A DNA stretch of 64,000 nucleotides from Collybiopsis luxurians FD-317 M1 (taxonomy: Eukaryota > Basidiomycota > Agaricomycetes > Agaricales > Omphalotaceae). The stretch is from the NCBI GenBank assembly GCA_000827265.1, contig KN834762.1:188939-252938 (forward strand), written 5' to 3'. The notes beneath the pieces were generated by a model. That model did not search any database, was not told the DNA's origin, and saw nothing but the letters and a program-made list of their open reading frames with translations. Shown here piece after piece: positions 36,409-48,018 of this stretch. The translations under genes were made by a program, and so were the position numbers. Within the stretch, counting starts at the first letter, position 1; every line of letters starts with the position of its first letter.

Positions 36409-37503
36409 ATGCCAGAATCCTCACCTGTGGCTGCACATTCAGCTCGTCCACTAAAGCGATCAGCGTCCATGGCCTCGCTTCCCACTCCGCCCAGGACCAG
36501 TAGACGAACTAAGAATCGCAAGCTTCGCAGCTTAAAAGCAGCAACTGCAGAAGAAGAACGAGAAGCAGACGGGTCAGCGAGCTCAGACGATGAACAAGAG
36601 GAGTCAGGCGAGCCAAAGTACAAGAAACGACGGATTAGTAGTGCGCAGGAGGAGACTCAAGACAATGAAGCCGCGTTTTGGCTGGCGGGGTCCCTATCTT
36701 CCGGCAAGGAAACAGTTGAAGAACCGACAACTGTTGATGCAGTCGACTCAGACTCTGATTCGGAAACAACGACTTCATTCCTTTCCCGCCGTGCACAAAA
36801 GTCCTCTACAGTGGGCAGCGCACCTGTTTCCCCGCCGCCGTCACATCGCCGCCCTGCAGGAGCGAAAATTGCTCCAACCCTCAATCTTTTGCCTGCGGTA
36901 GAAGAAAATCCTAGTCCAGCTGGGACCTCCCCACCAGAGACTCCCAAGTCATCCAAAATGCGCGCTTTCAGAGACTCACCCGACAATCCGTTCTTAGCGT
37001 CGCCTCTGGATTTGGACGCTGCTGCTTCTACCTCGCTATCATCGAAAGAGTTGCCGAAGCTTGAGGAAAAGCCAACCATGACTTATGTCTTGTGAGCCAT
37101 CCTGTTTTCTCTTCTCTGGTAACTTTGCGCTCATACTCATCTTAGCCGCGGTGTGAAAAAGACCTATCCCAACCCCTACTATGACCACGAAAAAGATAGA
37201 CCTCGCTCCCCGGATCCCAATTCACGCTTGTCCCCTGAGCATCCTGATTTCTCACCTGATTTAAGGGGCGCTCCGCGTGCGCTCTGGCCGAGAAAGAAGA
37301 AAGTTTCCCCGAGTTTAGCTCCTCCCGACTCGCCCAGCAACCGAGCTCATCGTAGAAAAGCTGCTCGACCTGTCCCCAGTCTAGCTAGTAGCGAGGATGA
37401 ATTGGATAGTAAAGAGGATGACGAGCAGGAAAAGATCTCACTCAGGCCAGTGAGGCTTTTCGATCAAAGTGGCCATGGTCGTCGGCTCACTTCTAGGTCA
37501 TAA
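36409..37503 (+). CDS. Disordered, probably nuclear protein
   Basis: Exons 36409-37091 and 37146-37503 give 346 residues. The sequence is rich in Ser, Pro, Lys and Arg with acidic runs (SSDDEQEESGE) and basic clusters (KYKKRR, PRKKK) that would serve as nuclear localisation signals. Several S/T-P sites (SLPTPPRTS, TSPPETPKSS, RSPDPNS) suggest kinase targeting. Two short conserved-looking motifs stand out: RAFRDSPDNPFL, and TYVFRGVKKTYPNPYYD, the latter created by the splice junction. I recall the second as recurring in basidiomycete unknown proteins but know no function. The splice is in phase (TT then C). Confidence 0.75.
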
Positions 37504-38236
37504 ATTGGCGTCGGGACTACACGCTGGGTTTAACCAATCTCCACATTTTCTGCTCACTCAAACCCAGCCTTCCCTCTACCTTGCTTTAAATTTCCACTTC
37601 GCCTCATTTTGCATCGCAGGAACTGCTTTTATTGCTTTTAATTCTCCACCCACCTCGTCATGATATGTTCTCGTTCTGTCTTAACGTCTCTCTCTGTCTC
37701 TCTGTCTCTCTGCGTTTTCTGTTGCCAGTTTCTCGATTTTTACTCTCATTCCAATCAATTTTCATGATCTTTATCTCATAGCTTTGTTTGCGACACCTCT
37801 CGACACTACTTACCTCCTACGCCACTTAAACTATCGCGCACCTTGCTCCCAGTGACACCTACTACTCATCCTCTATTCCGTTCCACGATTTCGTCTAGGC
37901 TGCTACATTTGCATGGATCTATGGACTTTGATTCATCTAGCTGAGCACTTTCGCAATCCTTATAGCATAAATTACGGTACAGATTACAGTTTATCTAGCT
38001 CATCTACGAGCTCATCTACGTAGAGTACAGAGATCTGCTTTTTCTTGTCACTGTCCCGAATATGAGAAGGAGCGCCCAACGAGCGCCAACTTGATTTTAT
38101 GAACGCGAACTTCTTTCCTTTAATCATAACGATAGACCGTCTGACTGGTGCTATGGTCATGGGTTCAAGGATCTGTTGGATACTGTCCACCAGGTCACCC
38201 AATTCTTTGTGCTAAACCATTGACGACAGAAACGAC
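37504..38236. promoter_or_regulatory. Intergenic region with CT-rich tract
   Basis: The region holds a TCTC/TGTC-rich stretch at 37683-37718 and otherwise unique sequence leading to the aldolase promoter. A minus-strand open frame of 72 residues (37984-38202) has no support. Confidence 0.45.
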
Positions 38237-39343
38237 ATGGCCACCCACGCACTTCTCGATGCCTTCAAAGCCCGTAAGCCAGCTTTTGGGACCTGGTTAT
38301 CCATCGGTGGCTTCGTCCATGTACGCTCAGTGGCTAGAGCCCTTGTCGGTAGTCCCTATAAACAGTCCTGGGTCATGCTTGATTGTGAGCATGGGTTGCA
38401 CGCGGTGGATCCCATGGAGCTCACCGGAGCCATCGCTGCTATCCATGGCGTGAAGAACGGTCCAAGTGCTCTTGTCCGTATCCCCGCGACGGGCCATGGA
38501 ACTGGCCGTGGTTCAGAAGGCGTCAATTGGCAGATTAAAAACGTTTTGGATGCTGGTGCCCGAGGTGAGATCAATCATCCGCGATGAATGCCATCCTTTC
38601 ATAACCTACTGGCTTTCAGGTGTACTAGTACCAATGGTGCGTGTCTCTTTCATTTTTTCACGCAGATTCTTGATCGACCACTAAATCAGGTTTCGAATGC
38701 GTCTCAAGCGCAAGAAGTTGCGCTCTCTAGCCGATTCCCGCCCGTCGGTAGACGAGGGTTCGGTAGCTCTTACACCCACGAAAATTGGGATATTCAGACG
38801 GGGGCGGAGTATCTAAATGTAGCAAATCAGAGTGTTGTTGTTTTGGTCCAGATTGAAACCCGTGAAGGGGTGGAAAATCTCAAGGAGATTGCGGAAGTCG
38901 ACGGAATCGGTTCGTTCTTTGATTCATCTTGTACATGTTGTTCATTAGCTCTTCCAGATGGATTGATGATTGGGCCGTACGACTTGTCTAACGCCTTGGG
39001 ATATCCCCCGCCTTCTCCAGATCCTCATCCCGAAGTAGAAAAAGTTGTTCAACAGATTTTGAAGGCCGCCCACGATGCTGGGAAAAAGTGGTATGTATTC
39101 TCCGTTGACGCGTCATGGGAGTCATTTCTTCATCCTTTACATAAACAGTGCAATGTATTGCATTTCCGGAGCCCAGGCGGCACGACGAGCGGCGGAAGGC
39201 TTCGATATGGTATTATATTTATTCTTCCTCTTCCATCTTGCAAGCTTCTTATGATTTCGCAGATCAATGTGACCTCAGATGTTGGAGCAATGCAGGCTGG
39301 CCTTGCTGCCGAGTACCAGACTGCCACGGCTGGAAGCCAATGA
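38237..39343 (+). CDS. HpcH/HpaI aldolase family protein
   Basis: Exons 38237-38564, 38620-38636, 38690-38909, 38958-39090, 39149-39209 and 39263-39343 give 279 residues. The family performs metal-dependent retro-aldol cleavage of 2-keto-3-deoxy or 4-hydroxy-2-oxo acids to pyruvate plus an aldehyde. Seen: FGTWLSIGG near the N-terminus, WVMLDCEHGLH (base-bearing loop), LVRIPATG, the 17-nt exon 2 that restores RGVLVPMVSNASQA, the metal-binding Glu in VQIETREGV, and the Asp of IDGLMIGPYDLSNALG. Length and motif order match the family. Substrate is not predictable; fungal homologs are usually grouped with sugar-acid or aromatic-acid breakdown. The pyruvate-producing reaction could feed aldehydes to the dehydrogenases at 58-63 kb, but that is only a thought. 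Confidence 0.9.
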
Positions 39344-39539
39344 GCCCAACAAATTTACCGCGGGGCGCCGATGCAGAGAAGTATTGGGCAGGAGTCTCTC
39401 TTGACAAATTGTAGTTCTAGTTTGGTTACGAATGACGAAATGTGTGTTTTGACATTAGGTTGCATTTATTCTTCGCGCACTATATATATTCGACACTTCT
39501 ATGGCGAAGATCAACTCTGGGCTCGACAGTACGCTTTTG

Positions 39540-41003
39540 TTAATTTAGCGCCGGCATCGACGCCCCGAGCGGCGGCCTGTTGCCTGATGTATTCATCGAG
39601 TACAATTCGATATCCGTTCTTGGATGGGGGGTCAGAGCGCTAGGAACAAGCGGGTTGGCCCGAGTTGGAGAGTCATCGGCCTCATCGTGGAACGTTTCTA
39701 CCATTTGCTCATCAATGGTGTTGGCCATGATAAACACAGCCAGAGGGTATAAAACCTAAAAATTTCAGTTACCACAATATCCACTATTTAAGGATACTCA
39801 CTGCAGCCGCATTGCACAATGCTCCTAAAAGAAAAACTAGTATTTGGTCCGACAAGCTTGAGCCAGAAATAAACCCAGGAAGTGTCTGCGCCACCGCGTA
39901 CACAAGCTTGGAGATTGGCAGTCAGTAGATGTGTTGGCCGAATTTAAGTTTAGGGCGAGAATCCTACTTGAATTACACCAAACACAGCGCCCGACTGAAC
40001 AAGAAACAGCAGAATAATCTCCACCCTCGATCGGCGCCTTTGGCGGCCAGCTAAAATGGCGGCGGTGAAGACTTTTTTGGCTTTACCATGCTTCCTAGCA
40101 TCGACAAGTTGTCAATAACGACTTGGAATCAGTGAGAATTTACCAGTTTCTAGGACGAACCATGCTTTCCAGCCTATAACTCCTATTGCTGATAAGTTTA
40201 GCGCCAAGGATATGAAGGAGGATACATAGTCCAGAGCTGCAGGAGTTCGGGGCGTCACACTTCCTAGGATTGCATCCCCGATGTTCACACCTACGACGAA
40301 ACAGATGTAGTCTATATCTACATCAACAAGTTTGGGATCAACAGAGTTACCTGCATTGCCAACCATAAGGAGCACCAATATATACTTGACTTTTCGTCGA
40401 CCATCGATGATCCAGGCCCTCCACGCTACGATGGCATCCCCAAGGAGGAGCTATGTACGAAAGAGTTAGAAATCAATCGTATTCTCGAGAGACCAGGCTC
40501 TGAAACAGGACGCTCATACGTTTATGTTGAAGGGCCAAGTTAACATTGCAAACGTGTTCTTAAAGGCCACATTGGTATTCAGGGCAACAATTTTGTCGTC
40601 CAGATCACCGGTTGACTGTGTCAGAAAATAATGTCTTGTTTCCATTAAGATAGTGGTGCAAACATTGCCGTAGGCCCAACAATTTAGTAAAAATGAGAGG
40701 ATCAGAAGATAGAAGAGAATTTTCGAAGTTCGCCTTCGCCTGACTTTCGAGCTGTATAAATACAATATACTTTTAGTTCTACAAACAAACCGGTACGCAG
40801 GTGCTCACCTATAGATACGGAATGCAAACACGAATACGAGAAGATAGGCACCTTGAGTCAGAAGTCAGCTTGGAATCTTGAGGGCAATCCAGTACCAAGC
40901 AACTCGCACCGAAAAGAGCGCTATTTGCTATCACCTCTGAAGCTAAATCAATGTAAACCGCAGAAGCGAGAGAGTCTAGGACGGCGACGTCTTCAGAGTC
41001 CAT
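39540..41003 (-). CDS. Seven-TM basidiomycete membrane protein, function unknown
   Basis: Eight exons (41003-40910, 40851-40809, 40751-40520, 40450-40351, 40290-40144, 40050-39968, 39906-39802, 39755-39540) give 339 residues. Hydrophobic helices include AYLLVFVFAFRIY, ILFYLLILSFLLNCWAYG, ILVLLMVGNAG, FISLALNLSAIGVIGWKAW, EIILLFLVQSGAVFGVIQ and ILVFLLGALCNAAAVLYPLA, about seven in all. The plan (extracellular N-terminus, DAIVAWRAWII after the third helix, a basic loop RQRRRSR before helix six, Ser/Pro-rich cytosolic tail) is that of a large basidiomycete family of receptor-like proteins with unknown ligands. Intron 5 (40143-40051) is longer than the others. Its acceptor was chosen to keep frame and join LET to AGRQRRRS. 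Confidence 0.8.
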
Positions 41004-41220
41004 CTGGTCTTAGGGGTTGGTAGAGGCAGAGCGGCCCGAAGACGAGTTTCGCGTACTCCACCTTTTAGGAGAGAATCGGCCCTCTAGATGATTATCATCG
41101 AAAAGCGTAGACGATTGCTACGGATCCATATTTAGCTGCATACATACTAGGCTACTACACTGAGTTAGCATTTCTTGTTCTATGCTATCCACTGACCACC
41201 CTCCATCTACGACGGACAGA

Positions 41221-42564
41221 TTACCATCCCCGCTTCTCAAAATCCGCCAGGGTATCCTTTGTTGTCTCCTCAATTGTGTGGTATTTAAGTTCAGGACCGA
41301 GTATCCTCGAGGCTTTGCTCGCGTCGTAAGCAATCTTCGGTATATAGCCTTTCCCTGCTCCGGGGTTGCCTTTCGGTAAATCGGGGTGCGAAGGTATGGG
41401 AGAGGGAGAGAAGGAGTTGGCTATATCAACTAAATAATACACAGTTTAATTGAGTTCGAGTAGTCCAATTAGAACATGTAGAACTTACTGAAGTCTTGGA
41501 ATACGAATTCTCCTTGGCTAATGATCAATCTCTCCCCGCCCGCTTTCTCTTTCTGCAATGCCAATACATGGGCCAAAGCAATGTCACGAACATCAACAAA
41601 TCCGCCGCCACCAGTAGCTAATGATTCGAGAGATTTCCCTCCCGAATCAGGGCGGACGACGGCGTTGTACCAGTCGGCGGCGGACGTTCCAAGAGCAGAG
41701 GGAGAAGAAATGTCATGGATGACGGGACCAAAAACCTGCAGACTTCCGAATTTGGCAACTAACCGGCCAAGGAAAGAGAAAGTACACGCACGTATGGTGG
41801 GTTGAGAACGACGAGGTCCCAGGAAATACTTGCCTTGTTTGTGTTGTAAAATTCCCAAGCCGCTATGGTGTCTGACTCAGCTTATTGCTGCACATTCAGT
41901 AACTCCAATGATACCTTTCTCGGCCAACGTCTTGCTTGCACGATATTTAGCGAACTGGCTCGCATTCTTTCCCTGTTGCTTTACCTCCTCGATTGCCTGT
42001 TCGTTCCAATCGGTTTCGGTAAAGACCTTACGTTCTGGAAGAATGGATAGAATAGCTGCGGTCGAAGATGTCACAATAACACGTTTGACCGAAGAAACCC
42101 TTAGAGCACTCTTGAGAACGCTGAGGGTCCCATTGACGGCTGGTCCGATAAGTTCTGTAACACCAGACCTTAATCAGTCACAGACATGGAGGATTCAAAG
42201 GCGATGGTCACACCTTGGGGATCATCAGCCTTAAAATGGAAGGGCGACGCGGTGTGCTCAATGGCGTCGATATCTTCAGTGACGGCTTCGTCAAAAGCAC
42301 CCTCCTTTGTTATATCTGGTACGACGATAGTTTCGAATTTGTCTTTGTATTCAGCAAAAACTTTCTTCAAATGAGCGCATTTTTCTTCAGATCTTGCCGT
42401 TCCTCGAACAGCATAGCCTTTATCGAGGAGACTTTTTGTCACCCAAAAAGCGATGTATCCATTGGCGCCTGAATGTTCGTCAGTTCGCAGTTCAAAAAAT
42501 GTGCAGCAAATTAAACTGAGGAACCTGTGACAAGGACTTTGCTTCCAACGGGAACAGTAGGCAT
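41221..42564 (-). CDS. NAD(P)-dependent epimerase/reductase (dihydroflavonol-reductase-like SDR)
   Basis: Exons 42564-42525, 42468-42214, 42154-41915, 41862-41792, 41735-41489 and 41429-41221 give 353 residues. This is an extended short-chain dehydrogenase. The Rossmann motif VLVTGANGYIAFWVTK lies at the N-terminus, VRGTARSE binds the adenosine phosphate of NADPH, the catalytic Ser lies in VIVTSSTAAIL, and the Tyr-Lys pair is in KYRASKTLAEK. Further family marks are DLVVLNPPYVFGP and FVDVRDIALAHVLAL. Fungal members reduce ketones or aldehydes such as methylglyoxal, or act in secondary metabolism (Gre2/dihydroflavonol-reductase type). It is cytosolic with no targeting peptide. The C-terminal exon GKGYIPKIAYDASKASRIL is typical. 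Confidence 0.92.
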
Positions 42565-42832
42565 TATCAAGGGCGTTTCGAAGGTTACTATGAAGCTGGA
42601 AGGTGATGGTTCACCGATAAGGATCAATTTGCTATTACTAAGAGATCATCACTGTCACTGTGTCAGACGATTCTGCACTGACGAGATGGGATAGCCGCGA
42701 AAGTCACAAGCACGTGTCGTGACATTTAGCGATCAGTCGCGTTTAGCTTGGTAAGTAAAGGATAGGGATTTATCTATGCATACATCCGGATCGAAAACGC
42801 TAACTATAATTATAATTCCATCGGTCTAGTGT

Positions 42833-43658
42833 TCAATGAGAGTCACTAGCAGGATCGGGTCCCAGTGCACGATCATCTTGGTAAATAGGCTGTAATATTG
42901 ATGTTTAGTTCAACATGCAACTTCAAGCATGAGATACTTACGAAATGATTCAAAAGACAAGTCGGCTTAGATTCAGCTAGCGCCTGCAATTCCTGATCCA
43001 CTTCAGCCATATTAGTTCGCGGAAAAGCCTGTTCAATCTCCCGCACAGTGTCCCTGTTGACCAAACTCGCCATAGAGTCCGGTCCAAATGTACCATAGCC
43101 GGATATGTCGAACAACGCAGAAAGCTGAATTAAGATACCCGCCGCGGAGGACATGCCTTGCTCGAACAGGGAGGTGTGAAGCATTATGTTCTGCGTGATA
43201 TTCGCAATTTGAGAATCTCTGAGCTGCTGACTGCGAGTGTACTCGGCTCGGAGGTGCTCGTACGTCATTATTCCGCCGTGGAACTCGAACGTCATGGTAT
43301 GAGCAGGGTGAGTTGTGACCTCTTTATTCGTGCTAAGGCCAACGTCGTGCAGGAGGCACGTAAGATATAGCTCTTTGACGAGCACATCACGAGAAATTTG
43401 AGGTAAGAATGGCGTTTGGGATGGAAATCCGCTGTGGAGAATTGCGAGAGCAAGGTAGTAGCACCGCTGACAATGATCTAGCAAGGGCTGTGAGTAAAGT
43501 TTTTCGGCAAGCTCGAAAGAGCTCTTGAAGATGTTCACATCTTTGTCTAGCTCCTTAAGCTCCGTTAGCGGAACGTAGGTTGGTTGAAAATTGGCTCGTG
43601 CGAGCAGTTCCGCAAATTTCGAGGGAACAAATGCATCGAATGTTTCTGGAAGAGGCAT
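42833..43658 (-). CDS. Cyanamide-hydratase-like HD-domain protein, copy 1
   Basis: Exons 43658-42942 (717 nt) and 42889-42833 (57 nt) give 257 residues. The metal-binding HD fold shows HCQRCYYLALAI, the His-Asp pair in LTCLLHDVGLS, MTFEFHGGIMTYEHL and NIMLHTS, then LIQLSALFDISGYGTFGPDS and VREIEQAFPRTNM. This is the pattern of fungal cyanamide hydratase and yeast Ddi2/3, which add water to cyanamide to give urea. Related HD proteins may act on isonitriles. Exon 1 has exactly the same length as in the other two copies (45392 and 56752). A TATA box (ttttatag, 43695-43702) lies 37 bp upstream. Copies 1 and 2 are divergent. Family assignment is strong; the substrate is inferred. Confidence 0.87.
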
Positions 43659-44036
43659 GACTGACTGCTATTTGGGAGAAGTACGCTCAGAGGGTTTTAT
43701 AGTCGCTTGAGAGCTGGAACTGGATGTACAAATAAAGCGCAGTACTTAGTAGAAAACGAATACATCTCATATCGTAGGACGACACAAAATTCTGAGAAGC
43801 GGCCAGACAAGAGTAGAGTGTAACACGGTATTTTCTCAAGGCCGATTGCATTAATTATGAGCGGATTACTGATCCACAATTGACTCTTGAGTACGCGTCA
43901 AGAACTTACCAGGCACATGACTTACTGTTAGTATTACTGATTATTCATGAAACTATGTTGCGTCCAAGAGGAGGAGTATACCCCAGGCGGTAATTACGCA
44001 CCTAGTTGTGCGTCTCAACTTACCATGCTGACAGAA

Positions 44037-44363
44037 TCAGCATGACGATCGAGCCCCATCGAACGAACAACGGCCGAGCAGGAAAACAGATATTAGAATC
44101 GGGCGGAGCGGATAGTCAACAGAGATCGCTCCTTCTTTAGGTCGCTTCGTTTCGGTGTGGCGTTTCGGATTCGTCTGACAATGGTCATTCGACGCCACAA
44201 GCATGTGATGCGATGTTCCATTCATCTCAGGCAATTTTTGCACTTCTTCCGATACATCTTCTCTCGAAACAACATCAAGCGCAATGTCAAGCTGGTTTTT
44301 GATCTTTTCAGCAGCTCCTACCTTCTTCGACGTCAAGGTGCAAAACCTTCGCCGAGAAGGCAC
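44037..44363 (-). CDS. Possible small orphan ORF
   Basis: A 108-residue open frame has protein-like composition: a basic start MPSRRRFC, then an acidic helical stretch EKIKNQLDIALDVVSREDVS. It has no signal peptide, no known domain and no visible splice partner. It may be chance. I list it because the gap around it is otherwise empty. Confidence 0.2.
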   Translation of the reverse strand: MPSRRRFCTLTSKKVGAAEKIKNQLDIALDVVSREDVSEEVQKLPEMNGTSHHMLVASNDHCQTNPKRHTETKRPKEGAISVDYPLRPILISVFLLGRCSFDGARSSC

Positions 44364-44610
44364 AAGAGACTATAGTTTGATATATTCTAGTCTCCTGTAA
44401 AATATAGTACACTGACAATCTATTCGATGTTTGTATAGATATATTCTGAAAGACAAGGAGCTAGGAAATAAGTTTTAAGAGGATACCCGATACCGGCCAA
44501 GACAACAAAGGACCCCATTGAAAGCGCACTAAATAAAAAAGGTACCGCGAGGAGCAAAGTCGCAACAAGCTGAATAATCATGGGCTGGCCGGCCGGTTAA
44601 CGGCCTTCGG

Positions 44611-44660
44611 AGAAACCCATAGATGACGGGGAACCCGGGGTTTCTGCTGGAAAGGGGGTT
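44611..44660. repeat. Short GC-rich inverted repeat
   Basis: AGAAACCC (44611-44618) pairs with GGGTTTCT (44638-44645), and GGAAAGGGGGTTTCC follows at 44649-44663. A GGCCGGCC palindrome lies just upstream at 44587-44594. It could form a hairpin in single-stranded DNA or RNA. Confidence 0.5.
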
Positions 44661-45342
44661 TCCCAACAGCTTTATCCGGAAACTTCAGTTGCAGTTCAAT
44701 TTTTGAAGCCGGCTTGTACTTTGACTGCTTCAAAACTTCTAGGAATTGTACTACGACTAAATTACACCTATTTAATGCTAACTAATCTATTCCGCAATTT
44801 TTCGGACTTGAGTAACACCTAGAACTTCCTTGGAACAGGCCAAGAAAGCAAAAGTTGCGATTTTCCCATACGCTTCGGAATCGTCGGACCGGATTGCAAC
44901 TCCCTCAAACTGGCCTATACCTGGAACCATTCTAAAATCCTGAAACTTTGTTGAATTGAAGCTTAGGATATGTTTACGATATATAGAAAAAATGGAGCTC
45001 ATCCGCTTCATAATGCAAAAGTTTTTCTATACCGACGTTTTCGGTTGCAACTCTGAGACAATGATAGTACAACCGCCTGGGGCTACACGATGTACTAATG
45101 TTTGAATGCCACAGTCTCATAAATGCATCAGTAATGTATAAGCAGGACGCGTCAGTCAGCCACGCGTCTTCCATTGTGAATCAGTAATCCACTGGTTTAA
45201 CTGTAAACTCGCTGGTCCTGAGAGATATTGAGTTAGTCTGACTGAGGATACACTGACGGTATCTGACATGAGATGCACAGACCGCCTTCCACTAGGCTTA
45301 ATTCGTATGTCCAGTGATCCGGCTCTTAGACTCTCAGAACGC

Positions 45343-45349
45343 TATAAAA
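45343..45349 (+). promoter_or_regulatory. TATA box of cyanamide-hydratase-like copy 2
   Basis: TATAAAA sits 43 bp before the start codon. Equivalent elements precede copy 1 (43695-43702) and copy 3 (56709-56716) at nearly the same distance, so the core promoter was kept through the duplications. Confidence 0.65.
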
Positions 45350-45391
45350 CCCACTCAAAATAGAGCTATATGTTTCAAAAAACAGACCACC

Positions 45392-46220
45392 ATGCCTCTT
45401 CCAGAAACATTCGATGCATTTGTTCCTTCGAAATTCGTGGACCTTCTCGCCCGTGCCAAGTTCAACCCAGTCTATGTTGAACTGGCAGAGCTTAGAGAGC
45501 TGGACGAGACAATAAGCACCTTCAAGAGCTCTTTGGAGCTCGCTGAAAAGTTCTACTCGCCGACCTTGCTCGATCATTGTCTACGGTGCTACTACTTTGC
45601 TCTCGCTATCCTCCACAGCGGGTTTCCATCCCAAACCCCATTTGTACCTCAGATTCCTCGCGACGTTCTAGTCAAAGAGTTGTATCTGACGTGTCTTTTA
45701 CACGATATCGGCCTTAGCTCGAACAAAGATGTTACAACTCATCCTGCTCATACTATGACATTCGAGTTCCACGGCGGAATCATGGCGTACGAGCATCTTC
45801 GGGCCGATTACGCTCCCAGCCAGCAGTTGAAGGATTCACAGATTGCCAATATCACGCAGAGCATAATGCTTCACACTTCTGTGTTTGGACAGGGCATGTC
45901 CTCCGCAGCGGGTTCGTTGATGCAGCTTACTGCGTTCCTCGACGTGTTTGGGTTTGGTGTATTTGGCCCAGACTCGATGACGAGTAGGATTAATAGGGAT
46001 ACTGTGCGGGAGATTGAACAGGCCTACCCTCGAACTGATATAGCTGAACTGGATCAGGAATTCCAAACACTAATAGAATCCAGGCCGACCTGCCTTTTGA
46101 ATCATTTCGTAAGTGTCCCACTTGTCTTGGAGGTGCATCGAAGACTGAATGTTATAACTCCAGCCCTTTTACACAGGGAAACCCGAATTGGGACCTGATC
46201 CTGTCAGCGACTCGCATTGA
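45392..46220 (+). CDS. Cyanamide-hydratase-like HD-domain protein, copy 2
   Basis: Exons 45392-46108 and 46164-46220 give 257 residues, the same exon lengths as copy 1. The metal-site motifs are intact: HCLRCYYFALAI, LTCLLHDIGLS, MTFEFHGGIMAYEHL, SIMLHTS and FGPDSMTSRINRDTVREIEQ. The acceptor at 46163 is preferred over one at 46178 because it gives the ending ELGPDPVSDSH, which matches ALGPDPASDSH of copy 1. The same reaction as copy 1 is inferred. Copies 1 and 2 look closer to each other than to copy 3. Confidence 0.88.
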
Positions 46221-46780
46221 ATGGCAATTAGGCTCTTAATTTTCTACTTTTGGGGGGCGTACTTCGCAGCGTGTTCTTCCGGACAGGCCTTGACGTCAAC
46301 TAGTATTTTGGTATCAGCTTTGGAAATAGTATATCGCAAGCAATATATCTAGATATCTTGAACGTTTGATTTTTAGTTTACAGCAAGTAATTCTTGCTCT
46401 TCTGCGTAGCGTGGGGGGCCGCCACAGCGAAGTGTCTTTCACTACGTTAAAAGGGAGGCAAAACCTTGCTCTCATAAGTGAGCTGCTCAGTTACAGCTCC
46501 GTTGCAGAGTTGGTAAAGACGTTTGCATTTCGATCGGGAGTGTAGATAATCAAAAACCCTAGAGAGAATGATACTTGTGAGGATAATTTAGGTTGTTCAT
46601 GAGCCAATGGACGACCAGGGAGAATGACAGCAGATATGTGTCCGAGCTCTACCTTCAAGTTAGCTGAGGGGAAAGTTTCCTTACCCGGGGTTCGGATTGC
46701 GTTCAGGCCAGTCACAAACACGTGACCGCTTATGGCCGATTGTGACGACGCGCGACTCTCCTCATCCTCATCCTCTCATC
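46221..46780. other. Intergenic region
   Basis: This 560-bp stretch separates the cyanamide-hydratase-like copy 2 from the EMC8/9 gene. CTCATCCTCATCCTCTC lies just before the EMC start. Nothing else is recognised. Confidence 0.45.
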
Positions 46781-47628
46781 ATGGTCAATTATATTGTAGG
46801 CCCTGCGGCGTACATCAAAATATTGTTTCATGTGTCAAAGCATCCCCATCTGCAAGTTAACGGCGTTCTTCTGGGCAAGAAGACCTCGAATAGCACAGTT
46901 GAAATCGTCGACGCAATTCCTCTGCTACATCATTGGACAAGTCTCAGCCCCATGATGGAGATCGGCCTAGATCTTGTGAATATTCAGCTTGTACTGGTTT
47001 TTCTATTCAAATTTATACATCTGGGAAGGCAGGTAATCACGCTGAAAGCCTCGGCCTTCAGTTGGTTGGGTACTACCAAGCTTGCGAAAGACTGGACGAC
47101 ATTGCGCTGGCACCCGTTGGAGAAAAAGTTGCTAGTAAAGTGAAGCAAGGGTTTGAAGACGCTGTTTCTTTCGTGGTATGTAAACATATCCTGTTGGTTT
47201 TCATGACATTAATGCCAACAAAATTGCGCAGATTGACGGAGAAAAAATTGGTTCAGATGAGGCAGCCTTGATTGTACGTCTGTCCGACCCTTCAAGCTTG
47301 ATGACTCATTTCTCCCTCATTATTTTTTGCAGCCTTACATTGCTCAATCATCTTCCTCATCATGGCGGCCTTCCACCGACCCATCACTATTCACCCCAGG
47401 TTCAAGATTCTCACTATCGTCGCCAGACCTTCCCTCTCGCGCCGTTACTTTGGTTCGTGAGCAGCAGCTTCATCGCAAATTTGGAGATTTCGATGATCAT
47501 CTCGAGGATGTCACAATTGGTGAGCAGCTCTATAGCTTTCTGTAGTTGTCATTCTGAGTAACTCGTTCACAGATTGGTTGCGCAACAGAGCTGCTATGCC
47601 CTCTGATCTCCAGACAGTACCTGAGTAG
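46781..47628 (+). CDS. EMC8: ER membrane protein complex subunit 8/9
   Basis: Exons 46781-46975, 47029-47175, 47232-47273, 47333-47519 and 47573-47628 give 208 residues. EMC8/9 is a cytosolic MPN-fold subunit of the ER membrane complex, which inserts tail-anchored and multipass proteins. Seen: YIKILFHVSKHPHLQVNGVL, IPLLHHWTSLSPMMEIGLDL, then LQLVGYYQACERL and LAPVGEKVASKV, all family signatures. The catalytic JAMM residues of active MPN proteases are missing, as expected. The first intron (46976-47028) ends at GGGAAG; that acceptor alone keeps the frame into AGNHAESLGLQ. Fungi usually have a single gene for this pair, so the label 8 versus 9 is arbitrary. Confidence 0.9.
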
Positions 47629-48018
47629 CCGATATTATATTCGTATTAGTCTTGGAAGCTTATGCGGTTGAATATGCGATACCCTTGGTTTTTCTTTTAT
47701 CCTTTTATCTGAGGAAGGATTCCCCGCATTACTTTGCGTATGCATATTGAGACTGATTATCTAGGGTACATGCTCGTACACAAGTTTACAATAACTAGCA
47801 GCGGTAAGGTAAGGTTCATTAAAACCGGAAGCAGACAACTATCAAAAGCTTCTAAGGAGGGTACCGCCAAAAGACTCGGAAATTGAGAACGGGTTGAAGG
47901 CCCAAGAAGCAATGATCCAGGGAGGCGATACAAATTTTGCAACAGAAAAACAGAAATGATACGCAGATAAGAGTACATATATCATGCTGGCACAAAGAAA
48001 GTCACAGCCATAAGCTAC
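47629..48018. other. Convergent intergenic region
   Basis: These 390 bp lie between the stops of the EMC8/9 and O-methyltransferase genes and are presumably 3' UTRs. No repeat is seen. Confidence 0.5.

Larger units (their letters stand above)
43659..45391. promoter_or_regulatory. Divergent region between cyanamide-hydratase-like copies 1 and 2
   Basis: This 1.7 kb contains promoters at both ends, each with a TATA box about 40 bp from the start (43695-43702 minus, 45343-45349 plus). In the middle are a possible small gene (44037-44363) and a GC-rich inverted repeat (about 44584-44660). I see no full gene. Confidence 0.5.

Noticed and set aside
46164..46220. Alternative acceptor at 46178 in cyanamide-hydratase-like copy 2
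   Set aside because: It gives an ending unrelated to copies 1 and 3. The acceptor at 46163 gives a 57-nt exon matching copy 1.
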